DNA of 64,000 bases from Nitrospirota bacterium (GTDB taxonomy: Bacteria; Nitrospirota; Nitrospiria; Nitrospirales; Nitrospiraceae): the NCBI GenBank assembly GCA_030645475.1, contig JAUSMA010000060.1:1-64000 (forward strand), in the 5' to 3' direction. The notes below the pieces were generated by a model. That model did not search any database, was not told the origin of the DNA, and saw only the letters and a program-made list of their open reading frames with translations. This document shows positions 8,675-18,427 of the stretch, one piece after another; position 1 is the stretch's first letter, and every line of letters begins with the position of its first letter. A program made the translations under genes and the position numbers.

Positions 8675-11600
8675 TCAATACACTGCAAAGTCGTATTCTA
8701 AGTTCTCCCGGCGGACGGTCGGGTTCTGGCCGCCTTCGGTCAGTTTCCTGACTTGATCGATCACATAGCTTTGCAACTCGCTGACCGTGATGGTCTGGTC
8801 CTTGTTCGTATCCGCCCCGCGGTTCTTCAGCCCGTTGAGGAGCGCGTAGGTGAATACGCCATTTTTCCATTGTTCGCCTTCAAGACTGTATTCGTTGCCA
8901 CTGGAGCTGGAGATGACCACCGCGCCGGTCCCGCGCCGCAGATCGGCAAACCAGTCCTGCTGGAATTTCACCATTTCATTGGAGAGGCGCGGTGCGCCTG
9001 TCTGGTTTGAGCCTGTTTCGCCGGTATCCGTCGTCACGCTGATGCCACGCGCCGCTTTGAACGAGCGCATCTTCACCGTCCCTGACCCGCCCGTCTCGGC
9101 CTGCGCCACGACGACGGCTTGATCCTTTTCAATTTCTCCGGAGAAACAGGTATCCAACAGCAGAACTTTCTGCAATGCGGGAATGCCGTCGAGGAGATTC
9201 TCGAAGTCTTCGTACGGCAGCCCATTTGTGGCCGGATGTTTGGGATCGATGTCGTGCGTACCGAAGTAGTAGTCGGATTTCTCGTCAGTCATGCCGTGGC
9301 CTGCGGCAAACACGACGACGAGATCGTTGATCTTCGATTGCTTGAGCCAGTCCTTCACTTTGCGGATTTCTGGTCTGGTCGCTTTCTGATTCGTGAGGTC
9401 CAGCAGATGTACCGTGCCCTTAATACCGGGGCGCTGTTCCACCGCTTTATAGGTATTCAGCAGATCGTTCGCATCTTTGGCTGCGTAGCGCAGGTTATAG
9501 GCCTTATCTTTGTACTCACTGACGCCGATGCCCACCACATAGACATCCGGCGCCGCCGCTTCCGCCGTTGATGTTGTGTAAACCGTCTCCCGCAATGATT
9601 CGGTTCCCTGCTGATTGAGAACTGAAATCTGAATCTTATTGCGGCCTGTCACGAGCGGCACCAGGATCTCCTGCTCCTGCGTCTTTGCCTGCCGGTCCGA
9701 AATCGGGATCCCCGTTGTTCCAAACACCGGAATATCGTTCACGAACACGTTGAACCGATCGAGGGCATATGTGCTGTCGTTCGCCCTCACGTGCAACGAC
9801 AGCGCAGCCTGATTGACGGATACCGGGACATCGCCGGTGAGGATTTGCAACTCGGGCAAATGAAAATCACTTCCCAGCATCTGCTCGGTGAGCCCCATTT
9901 TCTTGAGCCGCTTTTCATAGGCAAGGCGGTAGCTTTGGACGGCCTCAGGCGACGCCATGCCCAAGCGTGACAGCAGGATGTCCGGACGATTGAATCGCAA
10001 GTCGAACTGCTCAAACGGATACAGTTGGCCCTTGATGCGGAATGAGACGCCTTTGATACGGCTCTTCGACGCACGATAGTATTGATCCGGCGTGACCGCC
10101 ACGAAGTCTTCCTGTCCCAGTGCAATGAGAGAGACCCGTTCCTTCCCGGTTTGAAGGTCCCAGATCCGCATGGCGCCATCGCCGCCGCCGCTGATCAGCG
10201 ACTTCCCATCAGGCGCAAACGCCATCGATTTGATCGCTGCGGTATGTCCGATCAATTCCAGCCGGTCCTGTCCGGTCGCCACATCCCAGATCTTGATCAC
10301 TTCTCCATGGCCGCGAGCCGCCAAGCGTCCGTCAGGACTGAAGGCTGCGCCCATGCCGCCCAGATTGAATTCCATGTTACCCAGCAGGCTCATCGGATCG
10401 AACCCGGCTTCTCGCGGCGCTTTCGGTGGGCGAATCTTTTGTCCGGTGGCCACGTCCCACAGATCTTTTCCCTTTGCGCCATCGCCTAGGAGCAACCGAC
10501 CGTCGGCGCTGAATGCCAGACTGTTTGCGCCGCCTCCCATCTGCTCGCTCGCCATATCCAGAAAGTCAGAAGGATCCTGCATCATCATGACGGGAGGGGT
10601 GCTCGGCGCATCGCCAAATCCAAACAGTGAACCGAGTCCGCTGCCTCGACTCGGCATTCCTGGAAAGCCTCCCTGAGCCAATAACGCCTGGAGATCTCCT
10701 CCCTTCGGCATCCCTCTGCCTCCTGAAGTCAGTGATGTATTCTCCGCACCACCGATCTTTCGAATCAGCTGGCCGGTCTGCAGATCCCAGAGGCTCACCT
10801 CATGCTGTTTCCCGACCGCAACCATGTTTCCCTTCGGGTGAACGGCAATGGTCTGGACCCAGTGTGACATCTCCTCCACCTTTTCAAGAGTCTGGGGATC
10901 CATCGTCGGCTGTTCTGAGGCGCGTTCCTCCATCATGGTTTTGAGTTTAGGATCCATTCCCTCATAGGCGGCAGCCGGATTGGCCATCATGCCGAGAGCT
11001 TTGGGTTGTGGGCCATGAGGAATTGCGATACGTCGCAATTCCTTCCCCGTCGCCGCCTCCCAGATTGCCAACTGATCGCGGACTGCCGTAATCACTCGTT
11101 TGCCGTCTGGTGTGAAGCGGACGGCCGTCAGGACAAACTCTCCAGCCGGTAGCGGCGGCATCAGGCTGCGGATTTGCCGACCGGTACTCATCTCCCACAA
11201 CCAGACCGATCCATCCATACAGCCGGTTGCGAGGACTGCCGTGGCATCGTTCATTGCAACCGATCGGACACCCGTTCCTCCCGGGCAATCGAAGGACCGA
11301 GCGATTTGGCCGGTTGTCAGGTCCCAGTATTTGGCGCTCCCACCTTCCATGGCCGCCACCAAGGTTCGGCCATGCGGAGCCATCGCCAAATCCGAGACTC
11401 CGCTGACTCCGCCGGCCAGTCTGGTTTCCTTCCCGCTCGACAGGTCACGCAAAAACGGCGCGCCTCCACTCTCCGACGCCAGCACAAGTTGCGTGCCGTC
11501 CCGGCTGAAATTGATGGCACTCGATTTCATCGTCGTCTGAACCAGCCCGCCCGGAATCTCGATCAGTTTCGTCGTCCCATCGGCTGTGGCGAATGCAAGC

Positions 11601-12604
11601 CGTTTCCCGTCAGGACTGAAGACCAGACTATTCGTCATGCCGCTCATGGCCGATGTGCCGGTGGGAATCGTCTGAACCGGCTTCCCAGTATCCAGGTCGG
11701 AAAGGATGAGGCTCCGCGTCGTCATATCTTCCCGAACAAACCAACGGCCATCCGGGCTGATTTTCCCCACTGCGCCCTCGGCCATCTTGATCGGCCATTT
11801 CTTGCGAAGCTTCTTGGCCGGAAGATCCCACAGCAGCAATTCGTACTGCATCGACGGTAACGCGGGTGTTCCAAACCCGAAGAAGGAGCCGATCGACGTG
11901 GGCATGCTGGTGTCGACCTTTGATGTTAAGAGAATTTTTCCGTCGGGACTGAGCGCGACAGGATTCTGCGAGTCCGCATCAGGAAGCGTCCACAGAATCT
12001 GGCCGGTCGCAAGGTCGATCACCTTCAGGGAGCGCTGGCCCGGGGACATTGTCACGCCATGATCGTGCGCCACGGCGAGTCGCCCGTCAGCGCTGACCGT
12101 CCCGCCGACCGACAACCCAGATCCCACCGTCCGTACTTCGCGGCCCGACGCCACCTCAACGACTTTGATCCCGTTCCCCATCTCAGCAGTAATGATTCGT
12201 GTGCTATCCGGACTGAAGGCAAGCGTATCGCTACCCAGCATGCCGAAGCCCGTCAGGGTCCGGACCTCCTGGCCGCTAGCGACATCCCAAATTTTCACAG
12301 TGGCATCCTGCCCGGATGAGGCGATGTACCGTCCGTTCGGACTGAGCGCGAGGGTGCGTATACCGCTGGCGTGGCCGGTTTGAAAGACCACCTGGACACC
12401 GTCTTTACTGATCTGTGCTTCTCTTTTTGGGCCCTTGCCCATCATACGATTGGTCATTTCCTGGATGTCTGCGTCGGAAGGCTGTCTGTATTCTGGTATC
12501 GAGGGTCCCGCAAACATGGAAATCACCCCGCATCCACTTGGGAGGCATGCGAGCAGAGTCAGCCACATCGCCAAATGCCGTTGTGGTTGATGTGATCGTG
12601 TCAT
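8675..12604 (-). CDS. WD40-repeat caspase-like (peptidase C14) lipoprotein
   Basis: This 1309-residue protein starts with a lipoprotein signal (LACLPSGC, Cys at about 25). Residues about 60-850 carry many WD40 blades, recognisable from repeated SPDGR, IWD and LWDLATGQ-type strings with a Gly/Met-rich insertion. A linker domain (about 870-1010) leads to a caspase-like domain. That domain begins PDVYVVGIGVSEYKD and has the catalytic His in FAAGHGM and the catalytic Cys in LLLDTCFSGE. A closing helical segment with DTNKDQTITVSELQ resembles an EF-hand-like loop and sits near the C-terminus. WD40-caspase fusions are known among bacterial orthocaspases, which cleave after Arg or Lys. The lipoprotein signal places this one outside the cytosol. 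The gene is first in the minus-strand run leading to Hcp and VgrG and diverges from the TIG lipoprotein at 12877. Confidence 0.9.
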   Translation of the reverse strand: MTRSHQPQRHLAMWLTLLACLPSGCGVISMFAGPSIPEYRQPSDADIQEMTNRMMGKGPKREAQISKDGVQVVFQTGHASGIRTLALSPNGRYIASSGQDATVKIWDVASGQEVRTLTGFGMLGSDTLAFSPDSTRIITAEMGNGIKVVEVASGREVRTVGSGLSVGGTVSADGRLAVAHDHGVTMSPGQRSLKVIDLATGQILWTLPDADSQNPVALSPDGKILLTSKVDTSMPTSIGSFFGFGTPALPSMQYELLLWDLPAKKLRKKWPIKMAEGAVGKISPDGRWFVREDMTTRSLILSDLDTGKPVQTIPTGTSAMSGMTNSLVFSPDGKRLAFATADGTTKLIEIPGGLVQTTMKSSAINFSRDGTQLVLASESGGAPFLRDLSSGKETRLAGGVSGVSDLAMAPHGRTLVAAMEGGSAKYWDLTTGQIARSFDCPGGTGVRSVAMNDATAVLATGCMDGSVWLWEMSTGRQIRSLMPPLPAGEFVLTAVRFTPDGKRVITAVRDQLAIWEAATGKELRRIAIPHGPQPKALGMMANPAAAYEGMDPKLKTMMEERASEQPTMDPQTLEKVEEMSHWVQTIAVHPKGNMVAVGKQHEVSLWDLQTGQLIRKIGGAENTSLTSGGRGMPKGGDLQALLAQGGFPGMPSRGSGLGSLFGFGDAPSTPPVMMMQDPSDFLDMASEQMGGGANSLAFSADGRLLLGDGAKGKDLWDVATGQKIRPPKAPREAGFDPMSLLGNMEFNLGGMGAAFSPDGRLAARGHGEVIKIWDVATGQDRLELIGHTAAIKSMAFAPDGKSLISGGGDGAMRIWDLQTGKERVSLIALGQEDFVAVTPDQYYRASKSRIKGVSFRIKGQLYPFEQFDLRFNRPDILLSRLGMASPEAVQSYRLAYEKRLKKMGLTEQMLGSDFHLPELQILTGDVPVSVNQAALSLHVRANDSTYALDRFNVFVNDIPVFGTTGIPISDRQAKTQEQEILVPLVTGRNKIQISVLNQQGTESLRETVYTTSTAEAAAPDVYVVGIGVSEYKDKAYNLRYAAKDANDLLNTYKAVEQRPGIKGTVHLLDLTNQKATRPEIRKVKDWLKQSKINDLVVVFAAGHGMTDEKSDYYFGTHDIDPKHPATNGLPYEDFENLLDGIPALQKVLLLDTCFSGEIEKDQAVVVAQAETGGSGTVKMRSFKAARGISVTTDTGETGSNQTGAPRLSNEMVKFQQDWFADLRRGTGAVVISSSSGNEYSLEGEQWKNGVFTYALLNGLKNRGADTNKDQTITVSELQSYVIDQVRKLTEGGQNPTVRRENLEYDFAVY

Positions 12605-12876
12605 ATCAGCGGTCTCCTTCGGTCAGCAGCGGAGTCCAAGGTTCGGCGGGGAGGGAAGTATAACATGTGGCCAATAGAGTGGACAGATGCTTGACTGTCA
12701 GTCGCGGGAAGGGCAGGGATGGTTCACAGATTATGATTCCACTGGATTGACAGGTTCTAGGGGGTGACCTACACTCGCACGGTTTTGAACGTCTGGAACC
12801 GATGAGACGACAGACTTCGCAGGTGGCCGATTGTGGCCGCGAGCTACTGGGTATGTTCAACGATGAGGAGGCAGGT
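12605..12876. promoter_or_regulatory. Divergent intergenic region, WD40-caspase / TIG lipoprotein
   Basis: These 272 bases separate two genes transcribed away from each other, so both promoters should be here. The right end carries GAGGAGG about 8 bases before the ATG at 12877, a strong ribosome site. I could not identify a convincing -35/-10 pair or an ECF-type box by eye. Confidence 0.5.
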
Positions 12877-14865
12877 ATGAGAAGCGTGGGAAGGGGATTC
12901 GCTCTTGTGATGCTACTGTGGGTGGCCGGTTGCGCGACGCCGCAGCAGGATGCCAGTCAGGCCGACGATGCGACCATCGTCACTCTTCCGCAAGCCGTGC
13001 ACTTTCAGACGCTGGAGGGGGCCGATCTGGTTGTGGAGGCGGGCACCTATCATGTGGAACGTGCTGCCCAGGATGGACTCACGCTGAAGGCCTTGGATGC
13101 CACAGGCATGGCCACTGTCAAAACCGGCCAGACGACCCACGACTTCAAGCTGCGCGGTCCCTTAGCGTTGGTCGCTCCGGAAGGGGATGACACCCGCCAC
13201 ATTGCGCTGTTATTCCCGAGCGGAGAGGCCCTGGACGCTTCCGGTTCGCTCAGTGGAGTCCAGTCCCGCGCCGCATCGTCGACTATGATCTCTCGCATGA
13301 CATTACAGCAATCAGTGCAGGTGCTGAGGCCAACTCAACTCACGTTGTTCACGATGCCCCCTCCAGACCCCTGTGCCGGGGCCATTCCTCCGCTTCCCGC
13401 GCCGGCTCCAGCCCCAAGGAATCTTCCTCAGATCACTCCAGGCCAAGGCCCCATTCCCGATGTCGTCGATTGGCAGCCAAAGCAAAAATCTCCTGCTGGA
13501 GGCGAGTTGATTGTTCAGGGGCGCAACTTCGATCCGGCCGGGTTGGTCGCCATCGTCGGATCGACGCGACTCCTCCCCACCACAAAGTCGGCCTCGGAAG
13601 CACGATTTACGATTCCGACGTCCCTTCGTGCGTTCAATGCTCCTTTGGTGGTCTATCAGCAGGGCGGGACGCCGCGCACGATCGAAACGAACTACGAGGT
13701 CTTTGACCCGATTCCCAGAATTACACGCGTGGTGCCGGAAACGTTCAGTCACGGCGATCTGGTCACCATTTGCGGCGTCAGTGTCTCCCACATCGACCTC
13801 TTGAACTCCGTCGGGACAGGCTGGTCAGGCAATACGCACCTATCGGAAACCAGAAAAATGCTTCGTATCGGTGCGAACCCTCAGCGCTTCCCCAATTCGC
13901 CGTCTCGCTTGGTCGAGACGCTGAATCCGATCGGTTCTCCATCCGGCGACCGTTTAACCTTTGTTGCCGGCTCTCTCTATAAGGACTACATGGATCTTGG
14001 CTCCAATCCAAATGACAACATCTTTGCCATGACTATCGTCAAAGATACAGCGCCTTCAGCCACAGTGACCGCGCCATTTCAATTCCGGTCGGAAGCCAGC
14101 AGTTCAATAACTCTTGACTTGCAGTCACCAAGCCCTGTGACCTGGCGTTTGGGGGGACCTAAGATCGTGAAGGTCGGGATCCATCCCAACGCCCAATTTG
14201 GTGTCAGTGAGCCGTTCCTTATCCAACCGACGATTCTTCCGAATAATGCTCCCTATGCAGGGTACGGAGTCGGACGCTACTTTGTCGTGGAGGGCTACAA
14301 CTTGCAAGGGCAATATCGCCTTGGGAACTTGCCTCTTTCTCAATTGTCCATCCTCTCAAATGATTACACGAAAATCGGCGTGAGCCCTCCTCCCACCGCG
14401 ATAAGCGGCCCGCTCTGTGGGACGAGTAACGGTATCACCACCTGCACGCCACAACCATTAGTGATCGTGCCGGGCCCGGTCCTCGCGACCATACCACCGG
14501 CTCCCTTGGCCTTGCGCGTCACCCACACCATCAACGGATTGCACCTTCGCCCCTCGGGTGTCGCCGGCCTCACCTACGAGCTCTACGTGTCGGGCCTGAT
14601 GGATCCTTCGCAACAAATCGCCGGTGGATCCGCGCCCACTATCGGTCAATGCAACATGGCGCTTCAGGTGCTGGAGCATACGGACTCCCGCATCCAGTTC
14701 CGCTTCGGTGATCCGGCTGGTCCTGCTCCCAACAGCAGCTGTATGACTTTTCTCGCCAACTATTTCAACGCCGCCTCTCCTTCCCGACCGACGATGTTCC
14801 TGCTGGGAAAATACAGCGGCAAGCAATTGACCGTCTGGCATCAGCAATTCCACCTGACCCAGTAG
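12877..14865 (+). CDS. IPT/TIG-domain lipoprotein
   Basis: This 662-residue protein starts at an ATG behind GAGGAGG; an in-frame ATG at 12802 is upstream but lacks that signal. Residues 1-22 form a lipoprotein signal with the lipobox VAGC. A beta-rich N-terminal domain is followed by a Pro-rich linker (residues about 170-215). Two Ig-like segments come next, including SPAGGELIVQGRNFDPAG (TIG type) and a second beginning ITRVVPETFSHGDLVTICG. The C-terminal 350 residues are beta-rich and unassigned. A VQSRAASS string near residue 130 resembles the motif in its neighbours. It stands alone on the plus strand between the caspase and DUF4384 blocks and ends at a strong terminator. A surface-anchored binding protein is the likely role. 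Confidence 0.82.
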   Translation: MRSVGRGFALVMLLWVAGCATPQQDASQADDATIVTLPQAVHFQTLEGADLVVEAGTYHVERAAQDGLTLKALDATGMATVKTGQTTHDFKLRGPLALVAPEGDDTRHIALLFPSGEALDASGSLSGVQSRAASSTMISRMTLQQSVQVLRPTQLTLFTMPPPDPCAGAIPPLPAPAPAPRNLPQITPGQGPIPDVVDWQPKQKSPAGGELIVQGRNFDPAGLVAIVGSTRLLPTTKSASEARFTIPTSLRAFNAPLVVYQQGGTPRTIETNYEVFDPIPRITRVVPETFSHGDLVTICGVSVSHIDLLNSVGTGWSGNTHLSETRKMLRIGANPQRFPNSPSRLVETLNPIGSPSGDRLTFVAGSLYKDYMDLGSNPNDNIFAMTIVKDTAPSATVTAPFQFRSEASSSITLDLQSPSPVTWRLGGPKIVKVGIHPNAQFGVSEPFLIQPTILPNNAPYAGYGVGRYFVVEGYNLQGQYRLGNLPLSQLSILSNDYTKIGVSPPPTAISGPLCGTSNGITTCTPQPLVIVPGPVLATIPPAPLALRVTHTINGLHLRPSGVAGLTYELYVSGLMDPSQQIAGGSAPTIGQCNMALQVLEHTDSRIQFRFGDPAGPAPNSSCMTFLANYFNAASPSRPTMFLLGKYSGKQLTVWHQQFHLTQ

Positions 14866-14888
14866 GGGGCTATCGGGCGAACCGTTTA

Positions 14889-14919
14889 GGGCCCGCGGCA
14901 GGATTCCTGCCGCGGGCCC
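14889..14919 (+). terminator. Rho-independent terminator after the TIG lipoprotein gene
   Basis: A 31-base perfect palindrome (GGGCCCGCGGCAGGA and its complement around one T) lies 23 bases after the stop codon and is followed by GCTCATTTT. The stem is long and GC-rich. It could also act on the opposite strand, but the T-run favours the plus strand. Confidence 0.85.
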
Positions 14920-15086
14920 GCTCATTTTGATGACCGTGAAAGGTCATGTTTTCTTACTAATAAGGCATGCAGACTTCTGAATACATCCTCGAAACTGCCT
15001 GGCAGGACAGTCTATGGATAAGTGGCCCCACTAGTTTCTAGGCGCGGGATATGTGAACGGGGAGATTAGGCTGGGCTGCGGCGAAA

Positions 15087-15473
15087 CTATTGCAGGGTAT
15101 ACCCAATCCGGATCGGACTGATCGTATGGCCTGGGGTCGGTTTGGCCATCATGAAGACATACAACAGATAGCCCATGTCGCGGTTGACGACGGGAATGGC
15201 CAAGTTGCTTGCGGCGACGAGTGTGCTCCCGAACCTTGAGGCGCACTCACTTCTCATATCGTTGACGTCGATGAGAGAGTCACCAGGCGGTTGGGATTCC
15301 ATGGTGGTCGATCCCAAACTCAGTCTGTGGCCCAGAAGCCCAATCTGTATGTCCTCGTCAATGACATCGTAAGCCAAAACTGCGACTTCACGGATCATAG
15401 CACCGTCCGGCAGTTGCACCGTCGCGGCCAATCTTGTGGCATAGGTGCCCGACGGCGCAGTCAACGTGAGCAT
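15087..15473 (-). pseudogene. Truncated paralogue of the exported protein at 7769-8605
   Basis: The 128 residues from the first ATG align by eye with the C-terminal half of the 278-residue exported protein: LPDGAMIREVAVLAYD, ASNLAIPV and a final IRIGYTLQ. The frame is open for 13 more codons upstream (IAVDEHSNVLGT) and then meets a TAG near 15514. No signal peptide and no ribosome site are present, although the full-length relative is exported. I read it as the remnant of a gene that has lost its 5' half. A short cytosolic product cannot be excluded. It lies 114 bases downstream of the proline-rich exported protein gene on the same strand. Confidence 0.6.
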
Positions 15474-15586
15474 CGTCCCCAGAACGTTGCTGTGCTCGTC
15501 GACGGCGATCGGCTAATCGACGCGCCCGTATGTGTTTTCATATTCTCGAGCAACAGGCTGCTTGCCTAAGGGCTCACGCCCATCCG

Positions 15587-16489
15587 TTACGGCCGCGGCA
15601 GGTACGTCACCACAAAATCGGTTCCTTGGAACTCGGAATGCAGGATCTCGATCCTGGCCGGGCTCATGGGGTTGATGCCGGCCTTGGATAACAGATCGGC
15701 GCGCACGAGCTGAAAGACCTGTTGCTCGAACTGCATGCGAGTTTGGGGTTGGAGCAGCAACTCCCGCATGCCGTTTTCCAACGAAGGCTGAATCTGTTTG
15801 AAGTAGTCGACCGCGGCTTTGCAAATATTGACTGGAAAAATGACGTCGAAGAAGTGTGTGCATTTCTCCGCTTCTTTTACGGCCCCTGTCACGGCAATGC
15901 GAAGAGAGTGATACGTCGGCAAGGCTCGCTGATCGATGGTCGGCGTCAGGAAGACATCGATGAGCACCTTCTCCGCCACGAGATCGCTGAGCGCACTGTC
16001 CCCCTCACCCGTATAGTCTTTATAGTATGTTTTGAACTGGATGACTGGAATGACAAACTGGAGTCGGAGCTCCACACCTTCCGTCGTCACAATGGGAGGG
16101 TTCGATGCCCCGGTGACATGGATAAATGACTTTTGCCCGTTCCCGGCTTCGTGTGTGTATTTTTCCAGCGCAATGCGCCCCGCGAGGCCACGTCCCAGGG
16201 AAAAATTTGTATCTAATGGGCTCCGCATATTGCCCAACTGGATAAACGACTTTGTCGGGTCTCCAAGAATCACCGTAAAGGGAATGACCTTCGTGATGGA
16301 TCCAGGCGGTCCGCTGGATTGCGGTGTCATAGCTGGTTGTCCAGGCATCTGTGCTGGTGGTTGAGCCGGTACAGGGAAAGGCGCCGGAGCCGGCTGCGGC
16401 GGGCGAGGGGGAAATACTTGGGCCATCGCGACCGAGCTCGAGAAGATCAGTCCCACCGTGATCCCTATCAATCTACGGGAGATGTGCAT
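15587..16489 (-). CDS. Exported protein with proline-rich N-terminus
   Basis: This 300-residue protein has a signal peptide (IGITVGLIFSSSVAMA) followed by a Pro/Gln-rich stretch (PPRPPQPAPAPFPVPAQPPA). The folded domain runs from about residue 65 to 300 and has VIPFTVILGDPTKSFIQLGN, a two-Cys segment (KCTHFFDVIFPVNICKAAV) that could form a disulfide, and an amphipathic C-terminal part ending TDFVVTYLPRP. I recognise no family. It begins 20 bases after the stop of the repeat-rich DUF4384 lipoprotein and is very likely in one transcript with it. The Pro-rich linker and paired Cys fit a periplasmic or surface location. Confidence 0.75.
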   Translation of the reverse strand: MHISRRLIGITVGLIFSSSVAMAQVFPPRPPQPAPAPFPVPAQPPAQMPGQPAMTPQSSGPPGSITKVIPFTVILGDPTKSFIQLGNMRSPLDTNFSLGRGLAGRIALEKYTHEAGNGQKSFIHVTGASNPPIVTTEGVELRLQFVIPVIQFKTYYKDYTGEGDSALSDLVAEKVLIDVFLTPTIDQRALPTYHSLRIAVTGAVKEAEKCTHFFDVIFPVNICKAAVDYFKQIQPSLENGMRELLLQPQTRMQFEQQVFQLVRADLLSKAGINPMSPARIEILHSEFQGTDFVVTYLPRP

Positions 16490-16508
16490 ATCAATATCCC
16501 TCTCTCAC

Positions 16509-18248
16509 TTATTCGTGTTTAAACCAGCGGGTGACGGTCACATCTTGTCCTGGCTGACCGGCCATATAGGAGAGCGGAGTCACTTGTGTGGCGGTGCCGG
16601 TGTCGTCTTTCACAGTGATTATTCCCCGAGTTTTCGTCGCACCTACCCCTCGTGGAATGACTGGCGGTTCTTCGACTTTCGCCACGATGGTGCTCGTGGG
16701 GCGTGTTTCAGCCGCCATCTTCGCCATGCTCTCTTCCAGGTCTGTTCGTCGATTCGCCGAGGCGACGACATAAAATGTTTCAATTCCCTTTACCTGATCG
16801 AGGCTGAACCAGTAGGGTCCTTCTGGAAACGCCACTTCTTGGTCCTTTTTCACCGGGTTTGCCGTCGTGCCAGCTTTGGCGGGGAAGACCGGTTCCGCCC
16901 AAGCTGATCCATCGATTGAGACGATGTAGACATAACAGTCGCAGCTTGTGCGTATCACCAGCTTGAACTTGTCTCCGGCGTCTTTTTTCCCACCACCGTC
17001 GGTGAGTACGTCGCCATCGTTCATTAAAACCACTTCTTTGTCTTTGGCTGTTTGTTTCTGACGAATCAGCGCCACATCGATGGCCACTGGTTCAGCAGGC
17101 ACTCCACGAGGATAGATTCCAGCCCCTCCGTTGGGTTGTCCCCCGTACGGCTGAGGTTGCCCAGCTGCCCCATATCCCTGCTGCTGCTGCTGTTGTTGTG
17201 GTGGAGCTCCGTACGGCGATGGAGTGCCATATCCAGGCTGCGCTTGTCCGTACCCAGATTGTGCCTGGCCGTATCCTGGCTGTGTCTGGCCATATCCAGG
17301 CTGCGCTTGACCGTAGCCTGGTTGCGTTGCTGCGCCAGCCCCATAGGGATTGTTCGGATCGTAACCAGCCTGTGGCAGAGACGCCGCTCCTCCATACGGA
17401 TTGGCCTGACCTGGCTGAGCAGGCATTCCAGTGTTTCCATACGGATTTTGTGTGCCATAGGGATTCGGCGTTCCGTACGGTTGATTGGTCGAACCATAGG
17501 GATTCTGTTGGCCCGGCTGAGTTTGATACCCACTGTTGCCATAGGGATTTTGCGATCCGTAAGGATTTTGAGCGGCAGCAGGGTTTGGAGATTGTCCGTA
17601 CGGCGATGGTGTTCCATAGGGAGAGGCTGGCTGTCCGTATGGATTTTGGGTGCCGGCTCCATAGGGATTGTTCGGGTCGTAGGCGCCGGCTTGTCCAGGG
17701 TACGTCTGCTGCCCGGGATATTGTTGTTGGGGCATGCCCGGTTGTCCGCCATAGCCCGGGGCTGCTCCATAGGGATTGGCCTGTGCGCCGCCTGGATAGG
17801 TCATAGCGCCAGGGTTCTGGGCGCCGGCTCCATAGGGATTATTCGGATCGTAGGCGCCGGCTTGTCCAGGGTAGGTTTGTGGCCCGGGATATTGTAGTTG
17901 GGGCATGCCCGGCTGTCCTTGAGGCGCTGGTTGCCCGGGAAAACCAGGCTGGCCTTGAAATCCCGGTTGGCCTTGAGGCCCCAGTTGACCCTGCATGCCT
18001 GGCCCTGCCGGAAGGCCCTGCATATAGGGACTGGCCATGCGATTCACGAGATTGCTGAGGTTGTCGCGATGCTTGGAACCGTAATTGGACAGACCGGTTT
18101 GGAAGAGATTTTTGGCAAACTCAAAGGCTATTGGGACGAGGAACGGCGCGGCTGCGCAGGAGCTGAGGAGCAGGGTGCCCGCCAGAGCCATGCTGACTCC
18201 CTGTTGATAGACTCTGTACGGCCTCATCCATCTGTATCGCATCATCAT
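16509..18248 (-). CDS. Repeat-rich lipoprotein with DUF4384-like C-terminus
   Basis: This 579-residue protein has a lipobox-like end to its signal segment ([10 protein letters not shown]). A short helical part follows, then a low-complexity region of about 280 residues built from NPYG, QPGYGQ and PGQPG units, including the recurring [10 protein letters not shown]. The C-terminal 190 residues form a DUF4384-like domain ([29 protein letters not shown], then [17 protein letters not shown]). A KTRGIITV string follows near residue 550. DUF4384 is often fused to kinases or caspases in bacterial envelope proteins. The caspase at 19760-22003 carries a related segment. Divergence from the ECF sigma gene, 179 bases away, suggests that this gene is a regulatory target. 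The Tyr/Gly/Pro-rich stalk probably extends from the membrane. Confidence 0.83.
   Translation of the reverse strand: MMMRYRWMRPYRVYQQGVSMALAGTLLLSSCAAAPFLVPIAFEFAKNLFQTGLSNYGSKHRDNLSNLVNRMASPYMQGLPAGPGMQGQLGPQGQPGFQGQPGFPGQPAPQGQPGMPQLQYPGPQTYPGQAGAYDPNNPYGAGAQNPGAMTYPGGAQANPYGAAPGYGGQPGMPQQQYPGQQTYPGQAGAYDPNNPYGAGTQNPYGQPASPYGTPSPYGQSPNPAAAQNPYGSQNPYGNSGYQTQPGQQNPYGSTNQPYGTPNPYGTQNPYGNTGMPAQPGQANPYGGAASLPQAGYDPNNPYGAGAATQPGYGQAQPGYGQTQPGYGQAQSGYGQAQPGYGTPSPYGAPPQQQQQQQGYGAAGQPQPYGGQPNGGAGIYPRGVPAEPVAIDVALIRQKQTAKDKEVVLMNDGDVLTDGGGKKDAGDKFKLVIRTSCDCYVYIVSIDGSAWAEPVFPAKAGTTANPVKKDQEVAFPEGPYWFSLDQVKGIETFYVVASANRRTDLEESMAKMAAETRPTSTIVAKVEEPPVIPRGVGATKTRGIITVKDDTGTATQVTPLSYMAGQPGQDVTVTRWFKHE
17220..17890 (-). 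repeat. NPYG / QPGYGQ coding repeat tract
   Basis: Within the DUF4384 lipoprotein gene the DNA repeats in short units, seen on the plus strand as CCATAGGGATT, TCCGTACGGAT and CATATCCAGGCTG variants. They encode NPYG and QPGYGQ repeats. Units are degenerate and of variable spacing and lack CRISPR-like spacers. The tract is a candidate for length variation between strains. Confidence 0.8.
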
Positions 18249-18427
18249 TGATCTCCGTGCTCTTGTCCCGTAGGTCGAGGCGAGTCGTCGGAAGGTTCAT
18301 GGGCATTGTAGACTGGCCTGAAAGGAGGGTCAATCAAACCTCGTCCTATTGAGGGGCCGGGACAAATGTGTTAGAGCAAGGGCGCGATTCGGTCCTGCTC
18401 CTGTCTCCACATTGAACGAATGGCGCT
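18249..18427. promoter_or_regulatory. Divergent intergenic region, DUF4384 lipoprotein / ECF sigma factor
   Basis: The 179 bases between two diverging genes should hold both promoters. If the sigma factor is autoregulated, as ECF factors commonly are, its target box should be here. No box could be assigned confidently by reading alone. Confidence 0.45.

Noticed and set aside
15031-15246. A 71-codon minus-strand frame overlapping the truncated paralogue
   Set aside because: It lies in another frame of the paralogue remnant and has no homology or start signal.
17220-17890. Possible CRISPR array suggested by dense short repeats
   Set aside because: Unit length and spacing vary, there are no unique spacers and no cas genes, and the repeats keep a reading frame.
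17052-17897. A long plus-strand open frame opposite the DUF4384 lipoprotein gene
   Set aside because: It is a shadow of the NPYG coding repeats. The product is a low-complexity run of R, L, I, S and W, while the minus strand has signal peptide, repeats and a domain.
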